Part shown: positions 31,792-42,589 of the stretch, piece after piece
Position numbering within the stretch: position 1 is the first letter of the stretch
How the letters are laid out: every line of letters starts with the position of its first letter
NCBI GenBank assembly: GCA_008508345.1
Contig: QNGE01000940.1
Coordinates: 78,154-142,153, forward strand
DNA: 64,000 nt
Direction of reading: 5' to 3'
DNA from: Paragonimus westermani
Lineage: Eukaryota > Platyhelminthes > Trematoda > Plagiorchiida > Troglotrematidae
The notes under the pieces: model-generated
Database searches by the model: none
Told to the model about the DNA's origin: nothing
The model's input: the letters and a program-made list of their open reading frames with translations, nothing else
Position numbers and translations under genes: made by a program

Positions 31792-33060
31792 GACAGAATG
31801 GGATAGGCAACTCTGGTGGGAATAGTGAGGTTCTGGTTAAGTCTTGCTTCAAAGGGTGTGTCGTTTGAGATATCGCTACTGTTGGGAAGAGGCTGAAGAT
31901 TAGGGGTTGGTAATAGATACATCCTTTTTCTCCCTGGGTGTGGGTATGGGTTCACATGCTTATTTTTTCCCTTGTAGTGGGAAGGAGGTAAGCACGAACG
32001 ACTCGTAGAATAGTGACTTGAGGAGGGTTTATTAAAGCCAGTGTTCCACTGACGGCCTGTTGTTTGGTTTCTTTGGGACGAATTTAAAGTTGGAGTGCCG
32101 GCGTGTGTCTGACTGATAGATGGTCTGAGCCTTACTTTGTCTGATCTAGCTACCGCGTTGACAGGTTGAGATTTGGACTTCCCATATGGTTCAATATAGG
32201 CACACTCATTTACATGCTGTTGTTTGGAAGTTGACTCCTCGACGGGGGTCACCGTTTTGTAAGCAAAATTGCTGGAACTTTCAAGATCTGTTAAGTTAAT
32301 TGAGTCGGCTAGTATGATATCCTCTGTTGTGTCGTTGGTGTTTTCAAGAGGGACAGTGGCAGGCTCAGGTGTGACGCAACAAGACGAAGCTACACAGGGT
32401 GAAGCTTCACAATTAGGACCCGATTCATTACCCTTGGACATCGTCTCATCTTGTTTGAATGTGTTCTGAGCCACATGCTTGGAGGTGACAGCGTTGCGCA
32501 ACAAGCGACGTCGACAATCCCTGTAGAGCTGCATTCTATCTCACATAATTATTATGAGTTAAAGGGAGGTTTTGGACTTGATGATGTCTTGACATTGGAT
32601 GAACTGTCTTGCAGTAGTTTCGCTCTGGAATTTGAACAAAAGCAGGCAGCAGATCTTTTGAGTCTTCTTGCGAAAACGAATGCAGGTATAAGATATCGAG
32701 TCTATATTGGCAATCCTCGTGAGTAGCTTCTTAATGCCATCGAGGTGGAGCTTATTTGGCACTGTGAATACGATGACATCATATGTGCAACGCATCTGTT
32801 TTGTATTTATGTTGTCAGTGTTGAGAAACATGCTTGCGCTCTCTAAGTTATTCATCTGAGGACATTCCGGCAGTTTGAAGATGTAAGATAGAGGGATGGG
32901 ATTATCCATTATGGAAACGAATACAGTATAGCTTGTTTTAGTTGGGCAAGTTCAGCTTCCAGTTTAGATACCTTACCAAATAACTCCGCTAATACATTGT
33001 CTAGGGGGATAGAACAGTTCTCAACCCAGAAGCACACTAAGACGGTCGACCCCCTTTTGA
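31761..33060 (-). pseudogene. LINE subfamily B ORF1 (coiled coil, RRM-like domain, basic tail)
   Basis: At about 33030-32940 the minus strand reads CSIPLDNVLAELFGKVSKLE, a heptad-like stretch. 32909-32559 reads SYIFKLPECPQMN, DVIVFTVPNKLHLDGIKKLL and CIRFRKKTQKICCLLLFKF, matching the RRM-like fold of CR1-type ORF1 proteins. 32534-31761 is a Ser/Thr/Asn-rich tail with a basic segment (HPGRKRMYLL). No CCHC knuckle is seen. At least two frameshifts are present. ORF1 proteins bind element RNA. The same architecture is found at 57.0-58.7 kb. Confidence 0.7.
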
Positions 33061-33439
33061 GTGTCTTCCGCTAGTAACTCAAGTATTTCTCTATTACCCC
33101 ACTTGGGACATATTCGTTTTCGGGTTTGCCAATAATAAATTTGGTATTGTTCATTGACGCTATCAGTAGGATGCTAGGTAATCACAAATTTTGTTTGAGT
33201 ACGCCAACATGCAATAAAACATGACGCGGGCTTTTGTGTTCGAACGGCCATTTTTATCCATTATTGCCTTGTAGAATGGCTGACCGCGTTACTGCTCATG
33301 TTCCAACATCCATCGTATCATAAAGCTGACACAGAAGGAGAATGGATGGCATCCCTTCACAGAGGATAAAACTGCTATACATGGTAGCAATCTGCCGAGG
33401 GCACAGAGGGTAATACGCTTGTGAAAAGAACGGTGCGTG

Positions 33440-33902
33440 TTTCGAAAAAGGCCAGTTATTATTGCGTGTTAGTGCATATCCCGTTTTTACCATTTGATCA
33501 CTCAAATTTACGTACTATTCGCTGTATTTTGTCATATTCAGTTGCTTCGAGACCTTTAGAACATTACCAATTGATAAAAGTTGAATATCATATAGTAATG
33601 TCCGCTAAGTCAGCCACTCTTCAAAAATTGCCAGTCGTCAAGCCACCATCCCTGCGCAAAAGACGCATGTTGACTGTGAAGAAAGGTGTAGAATCTTCTG
33701 GTTGTTCAGCCAACACCTGCCCCACTCCTGTTATCGCAGAGGAGATCGAGGCCGCTGCTAAAACGCCAGTCTCAACAGCAAATCTTAGCACATCACACGA
33801 AAGGCACAATAACAAACCATGTTCGGTTCCCTTTACCAATGTATTCGTAGAACAGGCTAAAAAAATTAAGGGAATTAGAGGCTGGAATAGCAAAACTACA
33901 CA
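33440..33902 (+). pseudogene. LINE subfamily A 5' end and ORF1 N-terminus
   Basis: Similarity to 59250-59700 begins at AAGGCCAGTTATTATTG. An ATG at 33598 opens a frame reading MSAKSATLQKLPVVKPPSLR, RKRRMLTVKKGVESSGC and later KPCSVPFTNVFVEQAKK. The basic N-terminus then a CSVP block parallels subfamily B ORF1. The frame runs into the lone N at 33903, after which the sequence changes completely, so the rest is missing, possibly by misjoining. It lies head to head with the subfamily B LINE to its left. Confidence 0.6.
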
Positions 33903-33903
33903 N
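33903..33903. other. Single N at an abrupt sequence change
   Basis: Left of the N is LINE ORF1; right of it is unrelated sequence starting CATCCCTATC. Comparison with 59.7 kb shows the ORF1 should continue, so this is likely a contig join. Confidence 0.7.
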
Positions 33904-35537
33904 CATCCCTATCTTCTTTAGGTTGCACTAACCTGCAATCCTATAGTGCAACGCTTCTTGTATTACGCTTTAAAAATCTTCCTACTCAGTATAGATCTCG
34001 TCATTGCAGCCTCTCTCTGTTTAGTTTCCGAGAGGTAAGAGTTTCCTTTCCTTATTAGCCAATCAAGTGGCTAACCAGCATTGGCCGGTTGGACACAAAG
34101 GCCCCACTGGCACACCTCCCGGTCTTATTCCTTCGGGTTTACACTGAATATGTGGTGTGTTGGTGGAACTGCAATTGGTCCAGCGCAAGCCAATTGCAGT
34201 GATGGATAAGCGCAGGCGTCCTTTGGCTTCGGTCACTGTGACAGGCTAATCCGAATCGGATGCCGCCAACCACATATACGGGGTCCCACGGTTCGGGAAT
34301 TCCCACCAATCAGACGTGGTCTCACGCTCACTGACCGCCGACCTTGGGTTCTGGTTGGCCACCTTCCTCATCCCGTTGCACGGACGCGGCCAACCCACGT
34401 GTTCGAGGACCTGAAGGGAAGCGGAAGGGAGTATGTGTGGCAAAACAAAATGGCGGCGCACTACATGCTACTACACAGTGACTACACAAACATTTTGCGG
34501 TAAACGTCGTCATTAGTTAGGGGTGTGATGTATTCTTTGTTTTATACTACATCCTGCTAGTCTCGCGCAGCTGCCACACCAGGCCGCTCTGTGAGCTTTT
34601 GTTTGTCCAGATAAAAATAGAGACATAACACTTGAGGAAACTTTTCTATGTGCAAGTGTCCGTTCCTCCATCAACGCTCATGATTGACAGCCGGCTAGAA
34701 CATTCCGTTGGTGGGTTAAATTTCAGCTTCTGTGCTTTGTCACATCAACCACGCTTGTGACACTCCGAATGTGCCCTGATATTCTTGGACGATTTGGAAA
34801 TATTGTTCATCTTCGGCTGATTCAGCCCTTGATATTACTCGTCATTTTCAATCATGGTTTTCCTTAGTTCATTCACGTTTTCCACTACAGGGGTGCCAGC
34901 AGGAATCGCTTGGGAAAGATAACTAAGAACGGAGGAATAGAAGTGGCAGACTGGTACTGATGATAAGGATTAGAGTAATAATAATAATAATAACAACAAT
35001 AAACGTTGAGATTATCACTGAACCTCTTTCGCATTGCTGTTGCTTCATTACATTTTTGGTGACAAAATGCACGACTGCGCCTGGGAAGTGTATACCCGAT
35101 TTGCTTGGTTCGGGTGTTATTACCACTAATTTGAAACTGGCTCTGAAGTTGAGCTAAGTCATTTAATTCACTTTAGTGTTTTTGAAACCATGAAATCGGC
35201 GTCGTGGACTTCTGTATCATTTTAGGATGGTTTACTACACACATGAAAATTTGACCATTCGTAGTTCGGCAACAGAAACCAAAGAATATTCGAAACGCTT
35301 CGAAATATGATGACCTACTAGCACAGAGCAGAAGGCGGAAAGGAGTCACTCACTTCAACAATCAAGCCAGTAGAGTGACGCATGGCATAATGAAAAGTTT
35401 GTCATTTCAGTGCATCAACTAGTTCCAACTACTAGCCACCGGAGGAACTCCTCCTCACAACTAATCTACCCAAAAAATTTGCAGTGCATAAACGAGCAGA
35501 ATTACATATGCTCATGAGAAAAGAAAACCGGGCCATC
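33904..35537. other. Unassigned sequence between LINE and gypsy element
   Basis: No recognisable coding region. It contains a perfect inverted repeat at 34168-34200 and an (ATA)n tract with flanking (ACA/ATA) units at 34975-35000. Two overlapping minus-strand frames at 34246-34513 (about 60-70 codons) match nothing I know. Confidence 0.5.
34168..34200. repeat. Perfect 11-bp inverted repeat with 11-nt loop
   Basis: ACTGCAATTGG (34168-34178) and CCAATTGCAGT (34190-34200) are exact reverse complements separated by TCCAGCGCAAG. Each arm contains an ATTGG/CCAAT box. It could form a hairpin in RNA or be a paired protein site. No adjacent gene explains it. Confidence 0.6.
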
Positions 35538-36075
35538 AGCAGCGGAATCACCTTAGACGTCCCCGAAATTCTAAACTCCGCGTGACGTGAGAGTTGCCTC
35601 GCCAGTACCACCGCGCCGGTTTACATTACCTTGTATATGTAAACTCACTACAAACCACTAGCATCAAAGCTAGTGGGCCGGCATAAATATCGCAGTTTTG
35701 CTCGTAGCTGTAATATGAATCCGCATCGTTTCTACTGCTGTAGGTTACATTCACAAAGATGACAATATTGAGCTATTACCGTTAGGAACGCCGCTCAACC
35801 AGCCTAACGCTTGTTTGAAATCCAAAGGTCGACTGGAATTTTCCGTCGACGCACTCTTCCACACTGGCGTCTGCTGTGCGGTTGTGCTAAAGGCGCTCCC
35901 ACGTCCAGCTCCCTAGCACCCTTTAATTGCTACGTTGAAGTCTGTTGTGAACGGTGAGTAAACCAATAAATAAAGTTTGTTTGCAGACTCATCGTTTTCT
36001 TCCTGCGACTCCCGATTCACGGTAGCATAAGGTTGGGGAAACTCCGGGGGTGCGAATTAACGATCTAGCACTACA
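35538..36075 (+). repeat. Gypsy 5' LTR
   Basis: Interior 35556-36056 is identical to 42608-43108, but the first 18 and last 19 bp differ noticeably (for example AGCAGCG against TGTAGTG at the start). Contains AATAAA at 35965 and GCATAAATAT at about 35681, and ends CACTACA. A third, older copy lies split at 59953-60293 and 61335-61430. Confidence 0.85.
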
Positions 36076-36078
36076 ATT

Positions 36079-36096
36079 TGGTGAGCCCGTTCCATA
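36079..36096 (+). other. Probable gypsy primer-binding site
   Basis: TGGTGAGCCCGTTCCATA begins three bases after the LTR. It starts with the expected TGG. I could not assign the tRNA. Confidence 0.45.
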
Positions 36097-36324
36097 AGCT
36101 TTTTTTACTGATCTTTATTATTTGTTGCACTCTTTTGTTTACGCTAGATTCAATTATTTCTCCCGTATTTGCGTACTTACATTCATTCATATATAGCATT
36201 AAATTCCGTGCCCTGGTTCCACTAGTTTCTAATCGTTTGTATTTTCTCAGAATCCTGTATGTATTTGAATGATGCAGTGAGATACATCAGACCGCAAGCC
36301 GGAGCTCGCCGAGATAGATGCGAA

Positions 36325-37040
36325 GGAGAACGCCTTAAGTTTTCGTGTCTCAGATTATGTCCCGGACGACCCAGAGTACTGACTAACACAGCTTGAGTTG
36401 CAATTCCAGTTAGCGCGCATCACTAGCCAGACTGCCAAGTTCATATACTTGGCTACCGCGTTGCCAATGTCGGTCGCACTTTATGTCAGAGATTAAGTGA
36501 TTAAACCACCCGAGAGCAACCCTTACGACGAACTAAAGAACGCATTCTTAGAACGTGCTGTCGTATCGGAAGAGAAACGACTTCAGCAGGCCCTTAGCGA
36601 GCTACAGCTAGGAGATCTTACTCCATCTCGATTGCTTCGACAGTTAAAACGGGTGGGACAAAATCACAGGATTGACGACAAACTCATGCGTTACCTTTCG
36701 ATGCAGAGGTTGCCCGATTTTGTACAGGCAATTATTTTTACATTCATGTCAACGAGTTCTTTGGATGACTTGGAAAAATCGGCCGATTTGGTCATCAAAC
36801 ACCTTCCCAGCAAAATGCACCAGGTCGAGGCACACACAGAAAGCATACCCGCCGAAGTGATAGCAAAAGTGGAAGAACTTTGTCGAGAAATCTGAGCCCT
36901 TTGAACTTCTCGCTCTCACCCCACTTCCAGAGGACGTAGCCGTTCCAGTTCTCCTTCAAGAACGGGATATTGCTGGTACCACCACATGTTTGGGACCAAG
37001 GCATGGAAATGCGTTAAGCCGTGCACCTTCTCAACTGCCT
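36325..37040 (+). pseudogene. Gypsy gag (capsid and finger motif), broken
   Basis: The frame reads a gag N-part with LTQLELQFQLARITSQTAKF (about 36390-36440), preceded by a TGA where gypsy gags usually have Trp, and a TAA at about 36493. The open part 36497-36895 reads NPYDELKNAFLERAVVSEEK, LSELQLGDLTPSRLLRQLK and QRLPDFVQAII, typical capsid sequence. At about 36970 another frame reads CWYHHMFGTKAWKCVKPC, the cysteine/histidine motif seen in gypsy gags of this type. At least two stops and a frameshift. Confidence 0.75.
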
Positions 37041-37202
37041 CGGGAAACAAAACTGCCAGCAAGTAATGGCGACAACTGTTGCCCATTTTTCGTACATGAT
37101 GGGAGTTCTAGGTTGCGTTTTCTAGTGGACACCGGCGCTCAGGTCAGTGCCGTACCACCTGGAAAAGAGGACACGCCTCGATCAACCCCACTCCAGCTCC
37201 AG
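37040..37202 (+). pseudogene. Gypsy aspartic protease, 5' half (interrupted)
   Basis: The frame reads FFVHDGSSRLRFLVDTGAQV and SAVPPGKED, with the retroviral-type DTGA active site intact. Coding stops abruptly at 37203, where sequence identical to a LINE RT begins. The other half of the protease resumes at about 39183. Confidence 0.8.
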
Positions 37203-39182
37203 GCCTCCTTGCAGTTGTGGTGCAGAACATGGCTGATGTCGTTCTCAGCAGACAAATCGAACATCCTCACTTATGGTTGTAAAATACCCAATGGCTCCAT
37301 CTCACTAAATGGTTGTAATATTGACACAGCCACTTCGGTCAGAGATCTTGGAATACGGTACTCAAACTCCTTCAATTTCTCTGAACAAGTATGCTTCCAG
37401 GTAGCAAAAACTAAAAGAACAATAGGCTGCATCAAAAAGGCGTTCAACCTACCAGCTGCGAAGCTGACGCTCTACAAAATGTGTGNNNNNNNNNNNNNNN
37501 NNNNNNNNNNNNNNNNNNNNNNNNNNNNNNNNNNNNNNNNNNNNNNNNNNNNNNNNNNNNNNNNNNNNNNNNNNNNNNNNNNNNNNNNNNNNNNNNNNNN
37601 NNNNNNNNNNNNNNNNNNNNNNNNNNNNNNNNNNNNNNNNNNNNNNNNNNNNNNNNNNNNNNNNNNNNNNNNNNNNNNNNNNNNNNNNNNNNNNNNNNNN
37701 NNNNNNNNNNNNNNNNNNNNNNNNNNNNNNNNNNNNNNNNNNNNNNNNNNNNNNNNNNNNNNNNNNNNNNNNNNNNNNNNNNNNNNNNNNNNNNNNNNNN
37801 NNNNNNNNNNNNNNNNNNNNNNNNNNNNNNNNNNNNNNNNNNNNNNNNNNNNNNNNNNNNNNNNNNNNNNNNNNNNNNNNNNNNNNNGGATTAATAATCG
37901 GGCTCACCAAATTGTAGAGGACTGGTACGTTTCTGTCTAGAATCGTGCCTATTCTCCACAATAATTAAATCAGATAAACTGATTATAGGACAACGACGTT
38001 TATTGCAAAGAGACCGGGAAAGCGAGCTGTAAGCAAGACACAACAGAAGCAAAGCGCAACAGACCAGTAGCTAGCGTCCGAATGGTGCAAGTGTAATTGC
38101 AATTGTGACCTTGGGCGGTCGAACCTACGAGAAAATCCAGACATGCAACCAAACAATATCAATAGTGTCAACCGTCAAAATAAACAGCAAAATAGTTGGA
38201 ATACGTGGCAAACCAAGAATGTCTCTACACACCCAACATTATTTTAATGACGTGTGTTTACTCATGTATATGCAATGCCCAAATTGCTATGAAGTGTGCA
38301 CTCGGCACTTAATAATAAGTCCAACAGTTTGATGACATATGAGCTTTAGTTGTCGCGCACAATTCATGCGGCCCTACAAACCGTCGACTCAATCCTCCGT
38401 TTACCCGAATAAATCTCGAGCGCATAGCGAAATACCACAACAAACAGTAGATAGGGTAATATATTCCAATAATCATAGCAAAAATAATGATATCGAACTA
38501 GTTCTTCGTCAAAATTTGACCATATATATATTGCCTATCATAGTAAACTTTATAACCCCACATTTTCTCAGCTAACCTGTGGAATTACGTTCTCCCTCCC
38601 GATTCCCATTTTATCCATTGAGCGAGGAAATGGTTCTGCGACGGATGGACGCACGGAACTTCGTCTAAGCTGAACGGTTCACGAGATGTTCAACTTTGTG
38701 ACGTTGTCGAGCAATCGGCGAAATCCTGCGTTGAAATCTGCTTGATTTTGGGATTTTCCGCCATTCCTCGCCAAAGCCGATCTATCTTGACAATTTTCGA
38801 ACGCCAGTTTTATTCCATAACAGCAAAAAATTTCAAAGGTGCGTTTGGACACCCTCCCGGAGTGACCTTGAAATATTTGAAAAATCGCTCATCCCACAAC
38901 CTTGTAAACAGTGAATCAGTGTAACATCCCATTTTTTTGAGACTCAATCGGTGAAATAAGCGAACTACCTATTTCTATGTTGCGTGCGTGAAAGTTCCAT
39001 AAACTTCAGTCGTTCCCTCTTTGAATACGTAATTCTTGCAAGAAAATTCACGTTGGTGCTACTGTTAAATTATTCGTTTATGTATGGTTTGAAAATATCC
39101 ACAGTGATCGCGCGTAACCAAGCGTGCTTCTCACACATGCGTTGGGAAATATATATTAATTTATTTTATTTTATTTTAATGA
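37203..39182 (+). mobile_element. 5'-truncated LINE subfamily A inserted into the gypsy protease
   Basis: 37203-37485 is identical to 52512-52794 (RT block after FADD, reading LQLWCRTWLMSFSADKSN and RDLGIRYSNSFNFSEQVC). After the gap, 38228-39170 matches the subfamily A 3' UTR (53431-54360) with scattered differences. The 3' end is a TTTATTTTATTTTATTTT tract, then gypsy protease resumes. Truncated 5' end plus simple A/T tail is typical of target-primed LINE insertion. Confidence 0.8.
37486..37887. other. 402-bp assembly gap
   Basis: A run of N. By comparison with the intact copy, it should hold the C-terminal part of the LINE RT and the start of the 3' UTR. The flank after the gap (37888-38227) does not obviously match either. 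Confidence 0.95.
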
Positions 39183-39846
39183 AACCTCAATACGCACTTT
39201 GGGCACACGCTCTTTGACGTTGGCCGTGGGCCTGCGGCGTGTTTTCCGTTGGGTGTTCATTATAGCGGATGTGCCAGATGCCATTTTGAGCATAGACTTC
39301 TTAGATCATTCTGGGTTGGTTGTCGACGCAGGTCACCACAAGCTCCTAGATCCCCTAGCGAGTTTATTCTCTATAGGGACCACTTTTTCGAGGACTGTAC
39401 TCAGCCCACTGCTTGCTGAACCAAGCGATGATGATAGATATCGAGCGGTATCGCGTGAATTCACGGGGTTGATCCGTCCACCTAACGAGTTACCTGCCGT
39501 CATTACGGACGTAATGCACCACATCAAACCTAAAGGTCCACCAGTTTTTCAGCAACCACGAAAGCTGGCATTAGACAAACTGCGCATCGCTCGTGCCAAA
39601 TTTCAACACATACTGGACATGGGTATAATCCGCCCCTCTGACAGCCCATGGGCATCTCCTCTGCATATGGTGCCAAAGAAGATAGAAGGTGATTGGCGTC
39701 CTTGCGGAGATTATCGTGGATTGAACAATGCCACTGTTCCCGATAGATACCCTGTGCCACATGTCCACGATCTAACTACCAGCCTCGCGAGTAAAACGAT
39801 CTTCAGCAAAATAGACCTCGTACGCGCCTACTACCAGTACCGGTAG
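39183..39846 (+). pseudogene. Gypsy protease 3' half and RT start
   Basis: Resumes with [14 protein letters not shown] and [17 protein letters not shown] (second half of the protease), then a spacer and [71 protein letters not shown] and [15 protein letters not shown], which contains the first catalytic Asp. The frame ends with TAG at 39844; a frameshift there carries coding on in another frame. Confidence 0.85.
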
Positions 39847-40246
39847 CACAAGAGGATATACCCAAGACGGCTACTACCACTCCATTTGGTTTGTTCGAAT
39901 TTGTGTGCATGCCTTTCGATCTTCGCAACGCTGCACAGACGTTCCAACATCTGATCAATGAAGTCACCCGTGGGCTGGACTTCATGTATGCATACACAGA
40001 CGACACCCTCGTGGCTAACACTTCCCCGAAGAGCATATAACCCATCTACGGGCGCTGTTTCAACGTCTGGCACCATACGGCATCACCGTCAACAGAGCTA
40101 AGTCCAGACCTGGTCAAGCCCTGTTAAATTTCTCAGGCCACAGCATCTCGACAGATGGGATTAAACCGCTTGATTCCAAGGTCGAGGCTATCCGATCGTG
40201 CCAACATCCCGGTACAATTCCCAAGCTTCGCCGCTTCAATGGACTT
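39847..40246 (+). pseudogene. Gypsy RT catalytic segment, frameshifted
   Basis: In a second frame the sequence reads DIPKTATTTPFGLFEFVCMP and FMYAYTDDTLVANTSP, so the YxDD motif is present as YTDD. Near 40030 coding shifts again to give EHITHLRALFQRLAPYGITV and ALLNFSGHSISTDGIKP. These two frameshifts bracket the catalytic motif and would prevent RT synthesis. Confidence 0.8.
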
Positions 40247-41977
40247 GTGAATTATTACCGTCGATTTATTCCCAACTGCGCCGAGCCTATGCAACCTTTG
40301 ACTGATTTACTCCGAGGTAATCAACGAACTCTGCACCTAACCCCCGAAGCCTCCACGGCTTTCGCCAATGTTAAGCAGGCACTCGCCTCTTCAGTCATGT
40401 TGCATTTCCAACAACCGGACGCACCAATTAGTATCGCCGTGGATGCATCGGACACAGCCATAGGTGCAGTGCTACAGCAAGCAGTTTGCGAGACGTGGCA
40501 ACCGATTGAATTCTTTACTCAACGTCTCAGCGATACCGAAAAGCGATGCAGCAACTTCGGTCGTGAACTACTAGCCGTGTATAGGGCTCTGCGCCAATTT
40601 CGCCACGCACTCAAGGGCCGCGATTTCATTATTTTCACGGATCACAAACCTCTCGTGTACGCTTTGCAAAATTACTCCGATAAACAATCGCCTCAAGAAG
40701 CTCGTCAGCTAGACTATATAGCCAAGTTTTCTACGGACATTCGCCATGTCTCTGGAGCTGCCAACGTCGCCGCAGATACCCTATCACGAATGCAAAACGT
40801 ATCTACAACCACCGGCTTGATATCACATCACAACATAGCAGAACAACCCCGGTCAGCTTGCACGTTTACGGATGATCTGAAACGCACGAACTTACGCCTT
40901 GTCACAATTCCATTTACGTCTTCGCCCGGTACCATTATACGTAACAATACGCTGGGATACCCCAGGACAGTCGTGCCACGTTCGTTACGAAAAGCAGTCT
41001 TCGAAGCGTTGCATAACCTCTCACATCAAGGGATAGGCGAATCACGAAGACTGGTCGCGGATCGATCCGCCTGGCCTAACATGAATCGGGACGTACGCCA
41101 TTGGGCCCGTTGCTGTTTCGCATGTCAACGTTCCAAAGTCAACCGACACACGAGCACCCCCTTGGAAACTATTCCAACTCCCGACGATCGTTTTGAACAT
41201 GTCCACCTGGTCATCGTCGGGCCACTCTCACCTTCGAGAAGCTACACCCACCTGCTCACGTGTATCGACCGGTTCACTCGCAGGCCAGAAGCAAATCCGT
41301 TGTCAGACACATCAACAGTGTCTGTGGCTCGCGCTTTTGTCGAGCATTGGATTGCACGTTATGGTTGCTCGTCGACCATTACAACTGACCGCGGTACGCA
41401 GTTCGAATCAGCTTTATTTTCACACCTGACCAATCTCTTAGGCGTGCATCGAGCACGCACCACAGCATATCACTCACAAGCGAATGGACTCGTAGAGCGT
41501 TCCCATCTTCAGCTCAAAGCTTCATTACGTGCTCACGAGCGAATGGATTCGACAGAAACTTTACTTCTAGTTTCACTCGGTATTCGCAATTGTGTCAAGG
41601 ATGACAGTACGACTCCAGCGTCACTTGTCTATGGTCATCCTTTAAGCCTTCCAGCTGATTTCTTTCCATCGTCAAGCAAAATTTCTGTCGGCACTCACGA
41701 CCACGCCAACCGAGTAGCCAAGTAAATGCGATCACTACAAGCGTGTGCTACACGTATTCAGAAATCTTCGCCTTACGTTCCCAAAAAACTCAGCGATTGT
41801 GAGTTAGTGTTTCTGCCAACAGACTGTGCTAAGAGACCGCTGCAACAACCGTATAGAGGACCCTCTTGTGTCATTAAACGGTCCGCAGAAACCTATGTGA
41901 TTGACAGTTTCGGTCAGCACTCACCGCCTCTATTGACCGCCTTATACCTGCTTTCACCGACTAACCCCCCGGTTTGA
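40247..41977 (+). pseudogene. Gypsy RT thumb, RNase H and integrase
   Basis: An open frame to 41725, then a TAA, then open to 41977 in the same frame. It reads NYYRRFIPNCAEPM (RT thumb), ISIAVDASDTAIGAVLQQ and FIIFTDHKPLVYAL (RNase H), then an integrase zinc module (LHNLSHQGIGESRRL, CCFACQRSK). The core shows ITTDRGTQFES (second Asp) and YHSQANGLVERSH (Glu). The first catalytic Asp position reads HVHLVIVGPL where the family has Asp (HVHIDIVGPL-like), so that residue is Val. The tail FLPTDCAKRPLQQPYRGPS is the usual GPY/F-type end. Confidence 0.85.
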
Positions 41978-42578
41978 TAACACAAACATCACATGAGCCG
42001 TCCCATCTACTTCAACCTCTGATTTGACCTCAGCGTTGCCTTCCGCATCTACTCTCGACGAACCCCTTCCCCAACCTACAACTCGTTCAGGGGGGGCGCG
42101 TCCATTTTTCCGCGCGCTTTCTGGAGCAGTTCAATTTTTCTGTTTAGCATTTATTGTACAGTTGATAATCCATCATGTGTATTCCATGCTCCGTCGGCCA
42201 GCAGCTAAAATTTTTTCAGGTACAGTTTTCTGACTTCTTTTGCACGGAAGATACCTGCACATAATTGTAAATATCCTCAGGCGTTGCAGGACACGCGTTA
42301 CGGTGGGTATCTGCCTTTTTCTCTAACGTTCCGGAACTCCACCTTCCCCTTATTCCTCGGTCTGACCAGATGCATAGCAACAGTTGCTGGGCCAAAGGAG
42401 AAAACCTTGAACGCCGTAGCACTTTGTGCCTGCGCAGTGAGGGAATCACATGACCTATCACGTACTCAGGAGGCGTTTTCAGGTTGGGTGGATCGCGCGC
42501 GGCTGGCCAGCGAGACAGCGACTGTTGCCCAGAAATAAAATTCACAGGTAGAAGGCCTCCTATATTAGTCATCCATCT
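41978..42578 (+). other. Gypsy 3' untranslated region
   Basis: Between the end of pol and the polypurine tract. Overlapping short frames only (for example 42284-42538). No env-like gene is seen: no signal peptide or membrane-anchored ORF. Confidence 0.5.
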
Positions 42579-42589
42579 AGGGGGGCTGA
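42579..42589 (+). other. Gypsy polypurine tract
   Basis: AGGGGGGCTGA directly precedes the 3' LTR start TGTAGTG, the expected place for plus-strand priming. Confidence 0.6.

Larger units (their letters stand above)
28208..33100 (-). mobile_element. CR1/Jockey-type LINE, subfamily B, nearly complete
   Basis: From about 33100 down to 28208 (minus): ORF1 (RRM-like), ORF2 with apurinic-type endonuclease and RT, then a 3' UTR. The 3' end is set by comparison with the copy ending at about 48198: similarity stops in both at the same TTTCGCGT-type sequence. ORF1 is 5'-incomplete or diverged beyond about 33050. Frameshifts disrupt ORF1 and the endonuclease, while the RT half is open. A 74-bp stub of another LINE sits in the 3' UTR at 28407-28480. 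Confidence 0.8.

Noticed and set aside
34960..35157. Frame with an Ile-rich stretch that looks like a membrane segment
   Set aside because: It is a translation of the ATA/ACA microsatellite tract at 34975-35000.
36990..37940. A 316-codon frame joining gypsy protease, LINE RT and Ns
   Set aside because: Only 37040-37202 is protease. The rest is an inserted LINE and unknown bases translated as X.
41978..42578. Possible env-like gene after gypsy pol
   Set aside because: No open frame with a signal peptide, glycoprotein motifs or transmembrane anchor; short overlapping frames only.
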